The notes below the pieces were generated by a model that did not search any database, was not told the DNA's origin, and worked only from the letters and a program-made list of their open reading frames with translations. The position numbers and the translations under genes were made by a program. Shown here piece after piece: positions 8,549 through 16,945 of a stretch of DNA of 64,000 nucleotides. Source of the DNA: Microbulbifer sp. TB1203 (lineage in GTDB: Bacteria; Pseudomonadota; Gammaproteobacteria; Pseudomonadales; Cellvibrionaceae); assembly GCF_030997045.1 (NCBI RefSeq), contig NZ_CP116899.1, forward strand, positions 1,984,001-2,048,000, given 5' to 3'. Within the stretch, counting starts at the first letter, position 1. Every line of letters starts with the position of its first letter.

Positions 8549-9509
8549 GGGCTGCCCCTCCTTTTCCACTGCCGGTCAGCAGGCGCTGCATGGCGATAAA
8601 GGCGAACAACAACAGGCCGATAACGATTTTTGTCCACCAGCTATTGAGTGTGCCATCGAAGGAAATATAGGTCTGGATAACCCCCATGATCAGCACGCCG
8701 ACCAGGGTGCCGATCACGTAACCGGAGCCACCGGTAAGCAGGGTGCCGCCGATAACCACCGCGGCGATGGCGTCCAGCTCCAGGCCTACCCCGGTCAGGG
8801 AGTAGCCGGAGAAGGTGTAAAAAGTATAAACAATGCCACCGAGTGCCGACAGAAAGCCGCTGATGGCATAGATGGTGATAGTGGTTTGCGCCACCGGCAC
8901 GCCCATCAGCTGTGCCGATTGCGCACTGCCACCGAGGGCGTAGATATACCCTCCCAGCCGGCTGAAATGTGCGAGCAATACCGCGGCGACCAGCACCAAC
9001 AATAACACCAGCGTAGAGGTTCCCACCCAGGCGTTGCCCGGCAGGAGCAGACCGAAATCCGCCACGGCGTCGTAAAACGGATGGTCGATGGGAATGGACT
9101 CTTCACTCAGGGTGGTGGCCAGTCCACGTGCCAGGAACATGCCCGCCAGGGTGACAATAAATGGCTGCAGCCGGTAGTAGTGAATCAGCGCCCCCATGCC
9201 CGCGCCGAACAGGCCGCCGCCGATCAATACCAGGGGGAAAACCTGCAACGGGTGCATTCCGTACTCACCGATCAACAGGGCGCTGGCCACCCCAGTGAGC
9301 GCGATCACCGCGCCTACCGAAAGGTCGATACCACCTGAGATAATCACAAAGGTCATGCCGATGGCGGTAATCGCCAGGAAGGCGTTGTCGCTGAACAGGT
9401 TGGCAAAGACGCGGGTACTGCCGAAGCCGGAAAACTGCAGCGATCCAGCCAGGAACAGCAATACAAACAGGCCCGCAGTTACATAGAGAGTGGTGTACTT
9501 CGATTGCAT
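8541..9509 (-). CDS. Sugar ABC transporter permease, YjfF type
   Basis: The 322-residue protein is an all-helical inner-membrane permease of the ribose/galactofuranose class (BPD_transp_2), with about eight to ten hydrophobic segments and the typical GGIDLSVGAVIALTGV motif. With the neighbouring YtfT-like permease it would form the heterodimeric channel. Its stop overlaps the lactonase start. Its start forms a TGATG overlap with the upstream permease, and an in-frame GTG three bases earlier is an equally possible start (GGGGAG lies just upstream). The substrate is inferred from the locus as arabinose, probably the furanose form. Confidence 0.88.
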   Translation of the reverse strand: MQSKYTTLYVTAGLFVLLFLAGSLQFSGFGSTRVFANLFSDNAFLAITAIGMTFVIISGGIDLSVGAVIALTGVASALLIGEYGMHPLQVFPLVLIGGGLFGAGMGALIHYYRLQPFIVTLAGMFLARGLATTLSEESIPIDHPFYDAVADFGLLLPGNAWVGTSTLVLLLVLVAAVLLAHFSRLGGYIYALGGSAQSAQLMGVPVAQTTITIYAISGFLSALGGIVYTFYTFSGYSLTGVGLELDAIAAVVIGGTLLTGGSGYVIGTLVGVLIMGVIQTYISFDGTLNSWWTKIVIGLLLFAFIAMQRLLTGSGKGGAAHA

Positions 9510-10579
9510 CACGCCCGGCTCCCCTTCAGCTTCATCATCGACAACAATGCGGCCATCTGCGCCTGGAAGCGCGGCGACTGCAACAGCAACACAAAAATCA
9601 CCACCAGGGCTTTGATCAACAGGTTAAATTTCGGCGGCAGCCCGCTCATGATAATGGTGGTGCTCAAACACTGGATCACCAGTACGCCCACCAGCGACAA
9701 CAGCAGTGAAAAACGCCCGCCCATCAGCGAGGCGCCGCCGATCACCACCGCGAGGATCGCATCCAGCTCCAGCCACAGGCCGGCATTGTTGGCATCGGCA
9801 CCCTGGATATCCGCTGTTGCGATCATCCCCGCCAGCGCCGCGCAGAGGCCGGCAATACAGTACACCAGCATTTTTACCGCGCGCGCATTGATGCCCAGGT
9901 AATGGCTGGCACCCGAATTGCAGCCCACCGCCTCCACAAACAGCCCCAGCGCTGTCTTGCGCATCAGCAACTGCACCGCGGCGAAGACAATCAGGACCAG
10001 CACAATGGGAAAAGGCACGCCGAGAAAATCGCCGGTTCCCAGGAAGGCAAAGCCGGAGTGCTGGAAGGTAACGATCTGCCCGGCATTGATCAGCTGGGCG
10101 ATACCGCGGCCCGCCACCATGAGGATCAGTGTGGCGACGATCGGCTGAATTCCCAGGTAGCTGACCAGGCTGCCGTTCACCGCTCCGGCAATCAGCCCGG
10201 CGCCGAGGCCGGCGGCCAGTACCAGAAACACGCTATCCACACCGCCGACTATCAGGCTGGCACACACCGCGCCGGCGATGGCCATGGTGGCGCCCACCGA
10301 CAGGTCGATACCGCCGGTGGCGATCACCAGGGTCATACCGATGGCCAGCAGCGCCACCGGCGCGCTGCGATTTAATACGTCGATCAGGCTGCCGTAGAGG
10401 CGGCCGTCGTTGATTTCAATATGAAAAAATTCCGGAGCCAGAACCAGGTTGATGGCCAACAGCAGACCCAATCCCAGCAGTGGCCACAGGTATCGGCCGG
10501 AGAGAGAGGGCAGCTTGCCACGCGGGCCGGCCGACGAAACTGGCTGCTCTTCGACGGCAGCGGTTTGCAGGTTACTCAC
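9509..10579 (-). CDS. Sugar ABC transporter permease, YtfT type
   Basis: The 356-residue permease has a soluble N-terminal stretch of about 30 residues, then the BPD_transp_2 core. It has IATGGIDLSVGATMAIAGAV, matching the motif in the second permease, and GGASLMGGRFSLLLSLVGV near the end. It starts at GTG (10579) with GAGG six bases upstream; an ATG two bases earlier is immediately closed by TGA. The 200-base gap to the ATPase gene is filled by two palindromic repeats, an unusual split inside an ABC operon that could lower permease expression relative to the ATPase. Confidence 0.88.
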   Translation of the reverse strand: MSNLQTAAVEEQPVSSAGPRGKLPSLSGRYLWPLLGLGLLLAINLVLAPEFFHIEINDGRLYGSLIDVLNRSAPVALLAIGMTLVIATGGIDLSVGATMAIAGAVCASLIVGGVDSVFLVLAAGLGAGLIAGAVNGSLVSYLGIQPIVATLILMVAGRGIAQLINAGQIVTFQHSGFAFLGTGDFLGVPFPIVLVLIVFAAVQLLMRKTALGLFVEAVGCNSGASHYLGINARAVKMLVYCIAGLCAALAGMIATADIQGADANNAGLWLELDAILAVVIGGASLMGGRFSLLLSLVGVLVIQCLSTTIIMSGLPPKFNLLIKALVVIFVLLLQSPRFQAQMAALLSMMKLKGSRA

Positions 10580-10626
10580 ATCACGCCTCGTTGTTATCTA
10601 ATTCCGCAGCAATCCAATAAACCACC

Positions 10627-10703
10627 CTGTAGGAGCGGCCCATGGCCGCGATTGGATTTTCCGCATTGTCCACCCCCGATCGCGGCCGTGGGCCGCTCTA
10701 CAG
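10627..10703. repeat. REP-like palindrome (GTAGGAGCGGCC family)
   Basis: CTGTAGGAGCGGCCCATGG at the left end is the inverse of the right end, which reads CGTGGGCCGCTCTACAG with one difference. The inner arms GGCCGCGAT and ATCGCGGCC also pair. It sits between the ATPase and permease genes. Confidence 0.8.
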
Positions 10704-10731
10704 TTACTGGTTCCAGTTTTGTGGAGCCTGG

Positions 10732-10751
10732 ATTCCGGCATTCGCCGGAAT
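10732..10751. repeat. ATTCCGGC/GCCGGAAT palindrome
   Basis: ATTCCGGC-ATTC-GCCGGAAT is a perfect 8-bp stem. A second copy of the same element lies at 32891-32910. Confidence 0.75.
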
Positions 10752-10780
10752 GACGACGGTGCCCTGGATGCGATTGCCGA

Positions 10781-12271
10781 TCAGGCCTCGGCAATGGCCC
10801 GCATAATATTACTTTCGGAAATATCCTCGCCCTTGATCTCCGCCACCTTGCGACGATCGCGCATCACCGCTACGCGATCGGAAAAGGCCACCAGTTCCTC
10901 CAGCTCGGAGGAAGTCACCAGCAGTGACATGCCCTCACTGCAAAGTTTCTTGATCAGTTTGAGAATTTCCGCGTGCGCGCCGATATCGACACCGCGAGTC
11001 GGCTCATCCAGAAGCAGTAACTGCGGGTCAGTGGCCAGCCAGCGGGCCAGGATCACCTTCTGCTGGTTGCCGCCACTCAGTTGCTCGATAGGCTTGTCCG
11101 CATCCGGCGTGGCGATCTGAAGCTCCGCAATAAAGCGCTCCGCCAGCTTCTGCTGTTCAGCGCGCCCCATTGGGCGCCACCAGCCGCGCCGCGCCTGTAC
11201 CGCCAGGGCGATATTCTCGCGGATCGACAGTGGGCCGACGATACCACTGGTCTTGCGGTCCTCCGGGCACAGGGCCAGGCCCGCGGCGATGGCGTCGGCG
11301 GGCTGTTTGAAACTCCGCTCGCGGCCGTTGAAAATTATCGATCCGCTGGATTTTTTATCCACACCGAATACGGCGCGGCAAACTTCGGTGCGACCGGAGC
11401 CCAGTAAGCCGGCCAGCCCCACCGCCTCGCCGCGGTTCACCGTCAAATCGGTTTCCCCCAGGGAACCGCGCACACTGACACCCTGCAGGGACAACAGCGC
11501 CTCGCCTTCCTCCCGCTGTTCGCGGGCCTCACCGCGGTGCGCCTCACGCTGCAACTCCTTGCCGAGCATATGCGCGACCAGCTCTTCCCGCGACAGACTG
11601 GCGGTTTCGAATTCGCCGACAAGCGTGCCGTTGCGCAGCACCGTAATACGGTCGCAAACGCTGTACACCTGGTCGAGAAAGTGGGTGATAAATACGATAC
11701 CGATGCCCTTGGCCTTCAGCTCACGCATCACCCCGAACAGCTGCTGCACCTCGCCGGCATCCAGGCTGGCGGTGGGCTCGTCGAGCACCAGCACTTTGGC
11801 TGACATATCCACGCCGCGGGCAATGGCCACCAGCTGTTGTACCGCCACCGAATAGCTCGACAGCGGCCGGGAGACATCGATATCCAGCGCGAAACGCTTC
11901 AGCAGTTCCGCGGACTGGCGGTGGATACGCTTCCAGTCGATCAGGCCGAATTTCTTCGGCTCGCGCCCCAGGTAAATGTTCTGCGCCACGCTGAGATTGG
12001 GCAGCAGGTTGACCTCCTGATAGACGGTGCTGATTCCCCGTGCCTGGGCCTGGGCGGTGCTCTTCAGCCGCAGGGGCTCGCCCAGGTAGGTCATGGAGCC
12101 GCCGTCGCCCTCCAGGGCGCCGGTCATCACCTTCACCAGGGTGGATTTGCCGGCACCGTTCTCACCGAGCAGCGCGTGGATTTCTCCCGCGCGCAAATGG
12201 AAGTCGACACCGTCCAGCGCTTTCACACCCGGGTAGCGCTTTTCGACTTTACTGAGACTTAACAGTGTCAT
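10781..12271 (-). CDS. Sugar ABC transporter ATP-binding protein, YtfR type
   Basis: The protein of 496 residues has two ABC cassettes, as in RbsA/AraG/YtfR. Cassette one has Walker A GENGAGKST, Walker B VLVLDEPTAS and VAVQQLVAI in place of a perfect LSGGQ. Cassette two has the degenerate P-loop GLLGSGRTEV, signature LSGGNQQKV and LLLDEPTRGVDIG. That asymmetry is normal for the class. I prefer the ATG at 12271 over the GTG four codons upstream because GGCGG sits before the ATG. It directly follows the binding-protein gene. Confidence 0.9.
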   Translation of the reverse strand: MTLLSLSKVEKRYPGVKALDGVDFHLRAGEIHALLGENGAGKSTLVKVMTGALEGDGGSMTYLGEPLRLKSTAQAQARGISTVYQEVNLLPNLSVAQNIYLGREPKKFGLIDWKRIHRQSAELLKRFALDIDVSRPLSSYSVAVQQLVAIARGVDMSAKVLVLDEPTASLDAGEVQQLFGVMRELKAKGIGIVFITHFLDQVYSVCDRITVLRNGTLVGEFETASLSREELVAHMLGKELQREAHRGEAREQREEGEALLSLQGVSVRGSLGETDLTVNRGEAVGLAGLLGSGRTEVCRAVFGVDKKSSGSIIFNGRERSFKQPADAIAAGLALCPEDRKTSGIVGPLSIRENIALAVQARRGWWRPMGRAEQQKLAERFIAELQIATPDADKPIEQLSGGNQQKVILARWLATDPQLLLLDEPTRGVDIGAHAEILKLIKKLCSEGMSLLVTSSELEELVAFSDRVAVMRDRRKVAEIKGEDISESNIMRAIAEA

Positions 12272-12286
12272 GGTTACCGCCACTAA

Positions 12287-13234
12287 TTACTTGGCCGCGC
12301 GTTTCTTGTACTCCTCGGCCGCAGTCTCCTGCGTGAAGAGATCGCCGGTGGTGGTGATCAGCTTGTCGATCTTGCGATCGCCATTCAGGTAGCGCTCGAT
12401 GACGTCGAACGCCGGCGCACCCAGATGCGGGTTGAGCTCCACGGTGGCGTTGGCATCGCCGTCGGCCATGGCCTTGAAATAGTCCGGCACGCCGTCGACG
12501 GATACCACCAGCATATCCACGCCGGGCTTCAGGCCAGCTTCCTTGATCGCCTGGATGCCGCCCAGGGCCATCTCGTCGTTGTGCGCCCAGAGTGCACAGA
12601 TGTCCTTGCCGCTGTTCTCCGCCTTGAGCATGGCCTCCATCACTTCCTTGCCCTTGGTGCGAGTGAATTCGCCGGTCTGGCTGCGCACGATTTTAGCGTT
12701 GGGGTACTTGGCGATGACCTCGTTGAAACCCTTCATGCGGTCGATGGCCGCGGTGGCCCCCACGGTGCCCTGCAGTTCCAGAATATTGCAGTTGCCACCG
12801 GTCTCCTCCATCAACCAGTTGGCCGCGCGGCGCCCCTCCTCGACAAAGTCGGAAGCGATGCGGGTGAGGAAAAGGGAGGCATTCTTGACATCGACATTGC
12901 GATCGAGGATCACCACCGGGATGCGCGCCCGTTTGGCTTCGCGCAGCACCGGCTTCCAGCCGGTTTCCACCACCGGTGCAATCATGATGGCGTCCACACC
13001 CTGGGCGATAAAGCTGCGTACCGCCTTGATCTGGTTTTCCTGTTTTTGCTGGGCGTCGGAAAATTTCAGCTCGATACCGCGGCGCTTGGCCTCGGCCTTG
13101 ACGGATTCGCTGAAGCTGGTGCGCCAGCCGCTCTCGGAACCCACCTGGGAGAAACCCACGGTAATGGCAGCGGCGCTTTGCACCAGGCAGAACAACAGGG
13201 CCAAGCCAGCGGTTAGTGATTGGATGACTTTCAT
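12287..13234 (-). CDS. Periplasmic sugar-binding protein, YtfQ type
   Basis: The 315-residue protein begins with a signal peptide (about 1-23, AAA/ITVGFSQ) and continues as a type I periplasmic binding protein (Peripla_BP_4). Landmarks are GFSQVGSESGWRTSF, typical of YtfQ-like proteins, DAIMIAPVVETGW and VVILDRNVDV. YtfQ of E. coli binds galactofuranose; arabinofuranose is close in shape, and with this neighbourhood an arabinose role is inferred. GGAGG stands five bases before the ATG. A 75-bp palindromic repeat separates it from the mutarotase gene. Confidence 0.9.
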   Translation of the reverse strand: MKVIQSLTAGLALLFCLVQSAAAITVGFSQVGSESGWRTSFSESVKAEAKRRGIELKFSDAQQKQENQIKAVRSFIAQGVDAIMIAPVVETGWKPVLREAKRARIPVVILDRNVDVKNASLFLTRIASDFVEEGRRAANWLMEETGGNCNILELQGTVGATAAIDRMKGFNEVIAKYPNAKIVRSQTGEFTRTKGKEVMEAMLKAENSGKDICALWAHNDEMALGGIQAIKEAGLKPGVDMLVVSVDGVPDYFKAMADGDANATVELNPHLGAPAFDVIERYLNGDRKIDKLITTTGDLFTQETAAEEYKKRAAK

Positions 13235-13294
13235 GGAAACCTCCTCATCGCAAGGTTCGTTCGTTTATATTTATTTTTTGGGCGCGGCAGTAAT

Positions 13295-13369
13295 CGCAGG
13301 GTGCGCCGTGCGCACCAAAAGATCTGAAGCTCGCGCCAGCTTATGGCGGTGCGCACGGCGCACCCTACG
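13295..13369. repeat. REP-like palindrome (AGGGTGCGCCGTGCGCACC)
   Basis: The left arm AGGGTGCGCCGTGCGCACC is repeated inverted at the right end, followed by TACGG, with about 35 bases between. It lies between the mutarotase and binding-protein genes of the same operon. Confidence 0.8.
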
Positions 13370-13384
13370 GCACTAAATCTTCTG

Positions 13385-14440
13385 TTACTTTGCAGAAAAT
13401 CTATAAATGGTCGTTTGCCTGTATTCTTCTCCCGCCTCCAGCATTACGGAAGGAAATTCGCTATGGTTGGGCGCATCCGGAAACCCGTGGGTTTCCAGGC
13501 AGAGCCCGCTGCGGTGCGCCATGGGTGAGCCGTCCTCGCGGTTGCGGGTGCCGTCGAGGAAGTTACCGCTGTAGAACTGCACTCCCGGCTCGCTGGAAAT
13601 CACCTCCAGGCGCCGTCCGGAAAGCGGGTCCCACAGGGATGCGATGGACTTCAGCGCTTTGTCACCTGTCCGCTCCACCACCCAATAGTTGTCGTAGCCA
13701 CCGGGCTGCCGGTCGATGTCCCGGCCGATCGGTTTGGGCCGACGGAAATCCAGCGCCGTGCTGTCCACGTTCAGCAGTTGGCCGGTGGGAACCAGCCCGC
13801 TGTCCAGTTCCAGGTATTGCGCCGCGTTTATCTGCAACTCGTGATCGAGAATGCTGCCCCCCGCCGCCAGGTTCCAGTAGGCGTGGTTGGTAAGACTTAT
13901 CGGTGTACGGCAGTCACTGCGGGCCCGGTATTCGAGAGTCAGTTCGTCCTCTTCACTCAACCGGTAGGTCAGCTCGGCTTCCACCCGGCCCGGGTAGCCG
14001 CCGTCGCCGTCCGCACTCTCGCAGCGGAAGGTCACCGCGGCACCGGGCCCCGGGCTGGCAGACCAGCGCCGGGTGCCCAGGCCTTGGGGGCCGCCGTGCA
14101 GATGGTTTTCGCCATCGTTGACCGGCAGCTGCACCTCCCCCTCGCCGAGGGGGAAGCGCGCCCTGCCGATCCGGTTGGCCACCCGGCCCACGGTGACACC
14201 GAGAAACCAGCTGTTGTCCAACCAATGGCTCGGGTCGCCGTAAGTCAGCAGGATATTGCCGCGGCGGCCATTGCGATCCGCGGTGTGTACCGATAGCAGG
14301 CTCGCGCCCAGGTCAGCAAGCTGCACCTGGGTGCCGCGCCGGTTGCCCAGGGTAAAAACCTGTAGCGGCTCCTCCAGCCCTTCCAGCGCAAGCTGCGACC
14401 GGGCAACGGTGGAATCCAGGGAAGTCTCAACCGATGCCAT
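13385..14440 (-). CDS. Aldose 1-epimerase (mutarotase)
   Basis: The 351-residue protein matches the GalM family: GRVANRIGRARFPLGEG (substrate-binding Arg), ENHLHGGPQGLGTRRW (catalytic His), ISLTNHAYWNLAA (second His/Asn) and SSEPGVQFYSGNFLDG (catalytic Glu). It would interconvert sugar anomers, supplying the form used by the dehydrogenase. The sugar cannot be told from sequence. Its start overlaps the aldehyde dehydrogenase stop by 14 bases, so the two are coupled. Confidence 0.88.
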   Translation of the reverse strand: MASVETSLDSTVARSQLALEGLEEPLQVFTLGNRRGTQVQLADLGASLLSVHTADRNGRRGNILLTYGDPSHWLDNSWFLGVTVGRVANRIGRARFPLGEGEVQLPVNDGENHLHGGPQGLGTRRWSASPGPGAAVTFRCESADGDGGYPGRVEAELTYRLSEEDELTLEYRARSDCRTPISLTNHAYWNLAAGGSILDHELQINAAQYLELDSGLVPTGQLLNVDSTALDFRRPKPIGRDIDRQPGGYDNYWVVERTGDKALKSIASLWDPLSGRRLEVISSEPGVQFYSGNFLDGTRNREDGSPMAHRSGLCLETHGFPDAPNHSEFPSVMLEAGEEYRQTTIYRFSAK

Positions 14441-16022
14441 CGCTGGTTTTCCTGCCGTTGACCAGCCGGGAAATTCCCAGGGGATTGCTGTTTTTCAGCG
14501 CATCCGGGAGCAGGTTTTCCGGGTAGTTCTGGAAACAGATCGGGCGTACGAAGCGCGCTATGGCCATGGTGCCCACCGAGGTGAAACGGCTGTCTGTCGC
14601 CGCCGGGAAGGGGCCGCCGTGCATCATCGCATGGCACACTTCCACGCCGGTGGGGAAACCGTTGACCACTATTCTTCCCACCCGCTGGCGCAGCTGTTGC
14701 ACCAGGTCACCGTAGCTGTCGAGTTCGCCCTCGGCGCACTGGAGAGTGCCGGTGAGCTGGCCCTTCAGGGACCCTACAACCGCCAGCAGCTCCTCGCGAT
14801 CGCGGCACTTCACAACCAGGGATACCGGTCCGAAAACCTCTTCCTGCAGTGCGGGGTTGGCGAGGAATTCCGCTCCGCTGACGGTGAACAGGCCGGCCTG
14901 GCAGGTGAAGCCGCCGTCTTCGCCGGCACTTTCACCCGCCGCCAGTTGCTCCACACCCGCCTGGTCGCGCAGATGGCCCACGCCGCTGCGGTAGCCGCTG
15001 AGGGTATTCTTGTTCAGCATTACCCCGGCGCCGACCTTTGACAGGGCTTCCCCCGCCGCCGCGGTAAAGCGGTCCAGGCCTTCCCCTTCGACTGACAGTA
15101 CCAGCCCCGGATTGACGCAGAACTGGCCGGTGCCCATATTCAGCGAAGTGATAAAACCTTCGGCGATGGTCTCCGCAGAATTCTCCAGCGCCTGCGGCAG
15201 CAGCACCACCGGGTTTACGCTGCCCATTTCCGCGAACACCGGAATCGGCTCCGGCCGTTCATTGGCCAGTTTAAAGAGCGCGGTGCCGCCGGTGAAGGAT
15301 CCGGTAAAGCCCACCGCCTTGATGCCCGGCGCCTTCACCAGCTCGGCGCCCACGCGGCTGCCTGCACCCAGGATCAGCGAGAAGACGCCGCCCGGCAGGC
15401 CGGATTTCTCCACCGCCCGGCCGACTGCCCGGGCCACCAGTTCGCTGGTCCCCGGGTGGGAATTGTGTCCCTTCACAACCACCGGGCATCCGGCGGCAAA
15501 GGCCGAGGCGGTGTCGCCGCCGGCCACGGAAAACGCCAGCGGGAAGTTGCTCGCGCCGAATACCGCCACCGGGCCCAACGCCTGGTTGAAACTGCGCAGA
15601 TCCGGGCGCGGCAGCGGCTGGCGGTCAGGCAATGCGGTATCGATACGCGCGTCGAGATATTCACCGGAGACGATCCACTCGGCGAAGAGCTTCAGCTGGC
15701 CACAGGTTCTGCCCCGCTCGCCCTCTGCCCGCGCACGCGGGTAGCCGGTTTCGGCGGTGACCCGGTCCAGCAGTTCGTCGCCCAGGGCCATAATTTCTTC
15801 GGCGCAACGGTTGAGAAACTCCGCCCGTACCGAGGGCGCAGTATTGGCAAACTCCGCGGCGCAGGCACTGGCTGCGGCTACGGCCTCGGCCACCTGCTGT
15901 TCATCGGCGCCGATGAATTCCGGCTCCAGATTCTCCCCGGTGGCGGGGTTCACGGCACGGAAGCCGTCCGCGTTGCCGGCTTTCCACTCGCCGGCGATCA
16001 GTTGTTTACCAGTAATCGACAT
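14427..16022 (-). CDS. Alpha-ketoglutaric semialdehyde dehydrogenase (2,5-dioxovalerate dehydrogenase)
   Basis: The 531-residue protein belongs to the NADP-dependent aldehyde dehydrogenase group that oxidises alpha-ketoglutaric semialdehyde to 2-oxoglutarate, the last Weimberg step. It shows the substrate-entry GASNFPLAFSVAGGDTASAF block, VGFTGSFTGG, VFAEMGSVNPV (general base Glu) and the catalytic Cys in NMGTGQFCVNPGL. These motifs are typical of KGSADH enzymes and not of the common EMGGK-type ALDHs. The ATG at 16022 has GAGGAGAA seven bases upstream; a longer frame to 16082 would run into the SDR gene. Confidence 0.9.
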   Translation of the reverse strand: MSITGKQLIAGEWKAGNADGFRAVNPATGENLEPEFIGADEQQVAEAVAAASACAAEFANTAPSVRAEFLNRCAEEIMALGDELLDRVTAETGYPRARAEGERGRTCGQLKLFAEWIVSGEYLDARIDTALPDRQPLPRPDLRSFNQALGPVAVFGASNFPLAFSVAGGDTASAFAAGCPVVVKGHNSHPGTSELVARAVGRAVEKSGLPGGVFSLILGAGSRVGAELVKAPGIKAVGFTGSFTGGTALFKLANERPEPIPVFAEMGSVNPVVLLPQALENSAETIAEGFITSLNMGTGQFCVNPGLVLSVEGEGLDRFTAAAGEALSKVGAGVMLNKNTLSGYRSGVGHLRDQAGVEQLAAGESAGEDGGFTCQAGLFTVSGAEFLANPALQEEVFGPVSLVVKCRDREELLAVVGSLKGQLTGTLQCAEGELDSYGDLVQQLRQRVGRIVVNGFPTGVEVCHAMMHGGPFPAATDSRFTSVGTMAIARFVRPICFQNYPENLLPDALKNSNPLGISRLVNGRKTSDGIG

Positions 16023-16039
16023 TTTTGATTCTCCTCTGC

Positions 16040-16813
16040 TTAGATCCAGCCGCCGTCGACTATAAAGTTTTGTGCAGTACACATACAGCTGTCGTCGGAA
16101 GCCAGGAACAGCACCATTGCACTGATGTTCTCAGGTATCAAGCGTTCCTTGAGACTCTGGTTGCGGTCGATCTCCACCGCCGTGTTCTCGTCCACCCGCT
16201 CGCGCAATTGCTTTTCCGTCATCACCCAACCGGGCACCAGGGTGTTGACGCGGATTTTGTCCGGCCCCATGTCCCGGGCCAGGCCGCGGGTCAGGCCCTC
16301 GATCGCGGCTTTGGAGCTGGTGTAGCCGGGCATGCCGCCCTGCCCCGCGTGCCAGCTCATGGAACCGAAATTGACGATGGAGCCACCGCCGAGCTGCTTC
16401 ATCTGCGGGTAGACTGCCTGTGCGGCAAAAAACTGGTGGCGCAGGTTGACCGCCGTGCATTGGTCCCACTGTTCCGGCGTCACTTGGCGGAAGTCGTGGC
16501 GGTTGTCGTTGGCGGCGTTGTTGATCAGGACGGAAATAGGGCCGAGTTCACCGGCCGCGCGCTCGATGGTGTTCTGCAGCTTTTCGATATCGAGCAGGTC
16601 GCAGGGATAGAAATGCACGCTGCCCGCTGCGCCCGGCTCCTGGCGCAGCCGCTCCACCAGCGCCAGAGACGTATCCTCCTGGATGTCCACGAATGCCACT
16701 TTGGAGCCCTGGCGAAAGAACGATTCCACCAGGCTGGCGCCGATACCGGAACCGCCGCCGGAGATAAATACGGTTTTGCCTTTCAGGCTGGGATATTGGT
16801 TGGTTAGCGTCAT
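16040..16813 (-). CDS. XylB-like SDR sugar 1-dehydrogenase
   Basis: The 257-residue short-chain dehydrogenase has the Rossmann motif GGGSGIGASL, LINNAANDNRHDF, a catalytic Ser in NFGSMSWH, and Tyr-Lys in YTSSKAAIEG. Its C-terminus, VLFLASDDSCMCTAQNFIVD, and NVNLRH-like segment resemble the D-xylose dehydrogenase XylB of Caulobacter. It would make the aldonolactone from L-arabinose (or D-xylose) with NAD(P). Because the locus encodes arabinan enzymes, L-arabinose is the more likely substrate. The ribosome-binding site is weak. It lies between the semialdehyde dehydrogenase and IlvD-type genes. Confidence 0.85.
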   Translation of the reverse strand: MTLTNQYPSLKGKTVFISGGGSGIGASLVESFFRQGSKVAFVDIQEDTSLALVERLRQEPGAAGSVHFYPCDLLDIEKLQNTIERAAGELGPISVLINNAANDNRHDFRQVTPEQWDQCTAVNLRHQFFAAQAVYPQMKQLGGGSIVNFGSMSWHAGQGGMPGYTSSKAAIEGLTRGLARDMGPDKIRVNTLVPGWVMTEKQLRERVDENTAVEIDRNQSLKERLIPENISAMVLFLASDDSCMCTAQNFIVDGGWI

Positions 16814-16862
16814 TGTTCGTTCGCTTTTGTCATCTGTGTCTGTCGGTCATGGCACTCACACC

Positions 16863-16927
16863 GTAGGAGCCCGCTTACTGACGAACAAGAGCCGGCTTTG
16901 CAGCCTTCTCTGTAAGTCGGCTCCTAC
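16863..16927. repeat. REP-like palindrome between SDR and IlvD-type genes
   Basis: GTAGGAGCC at the left pairs with GGCTCCTAC at the right, and the inner part contains AAGAGCCGGC and GTAAGTCGGC segments. It is a diverged member of the GTAGGAGC family. Confidence 0.65.
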
Positions 16928-16945
16928 AGGGTGGATCGGGCCGGC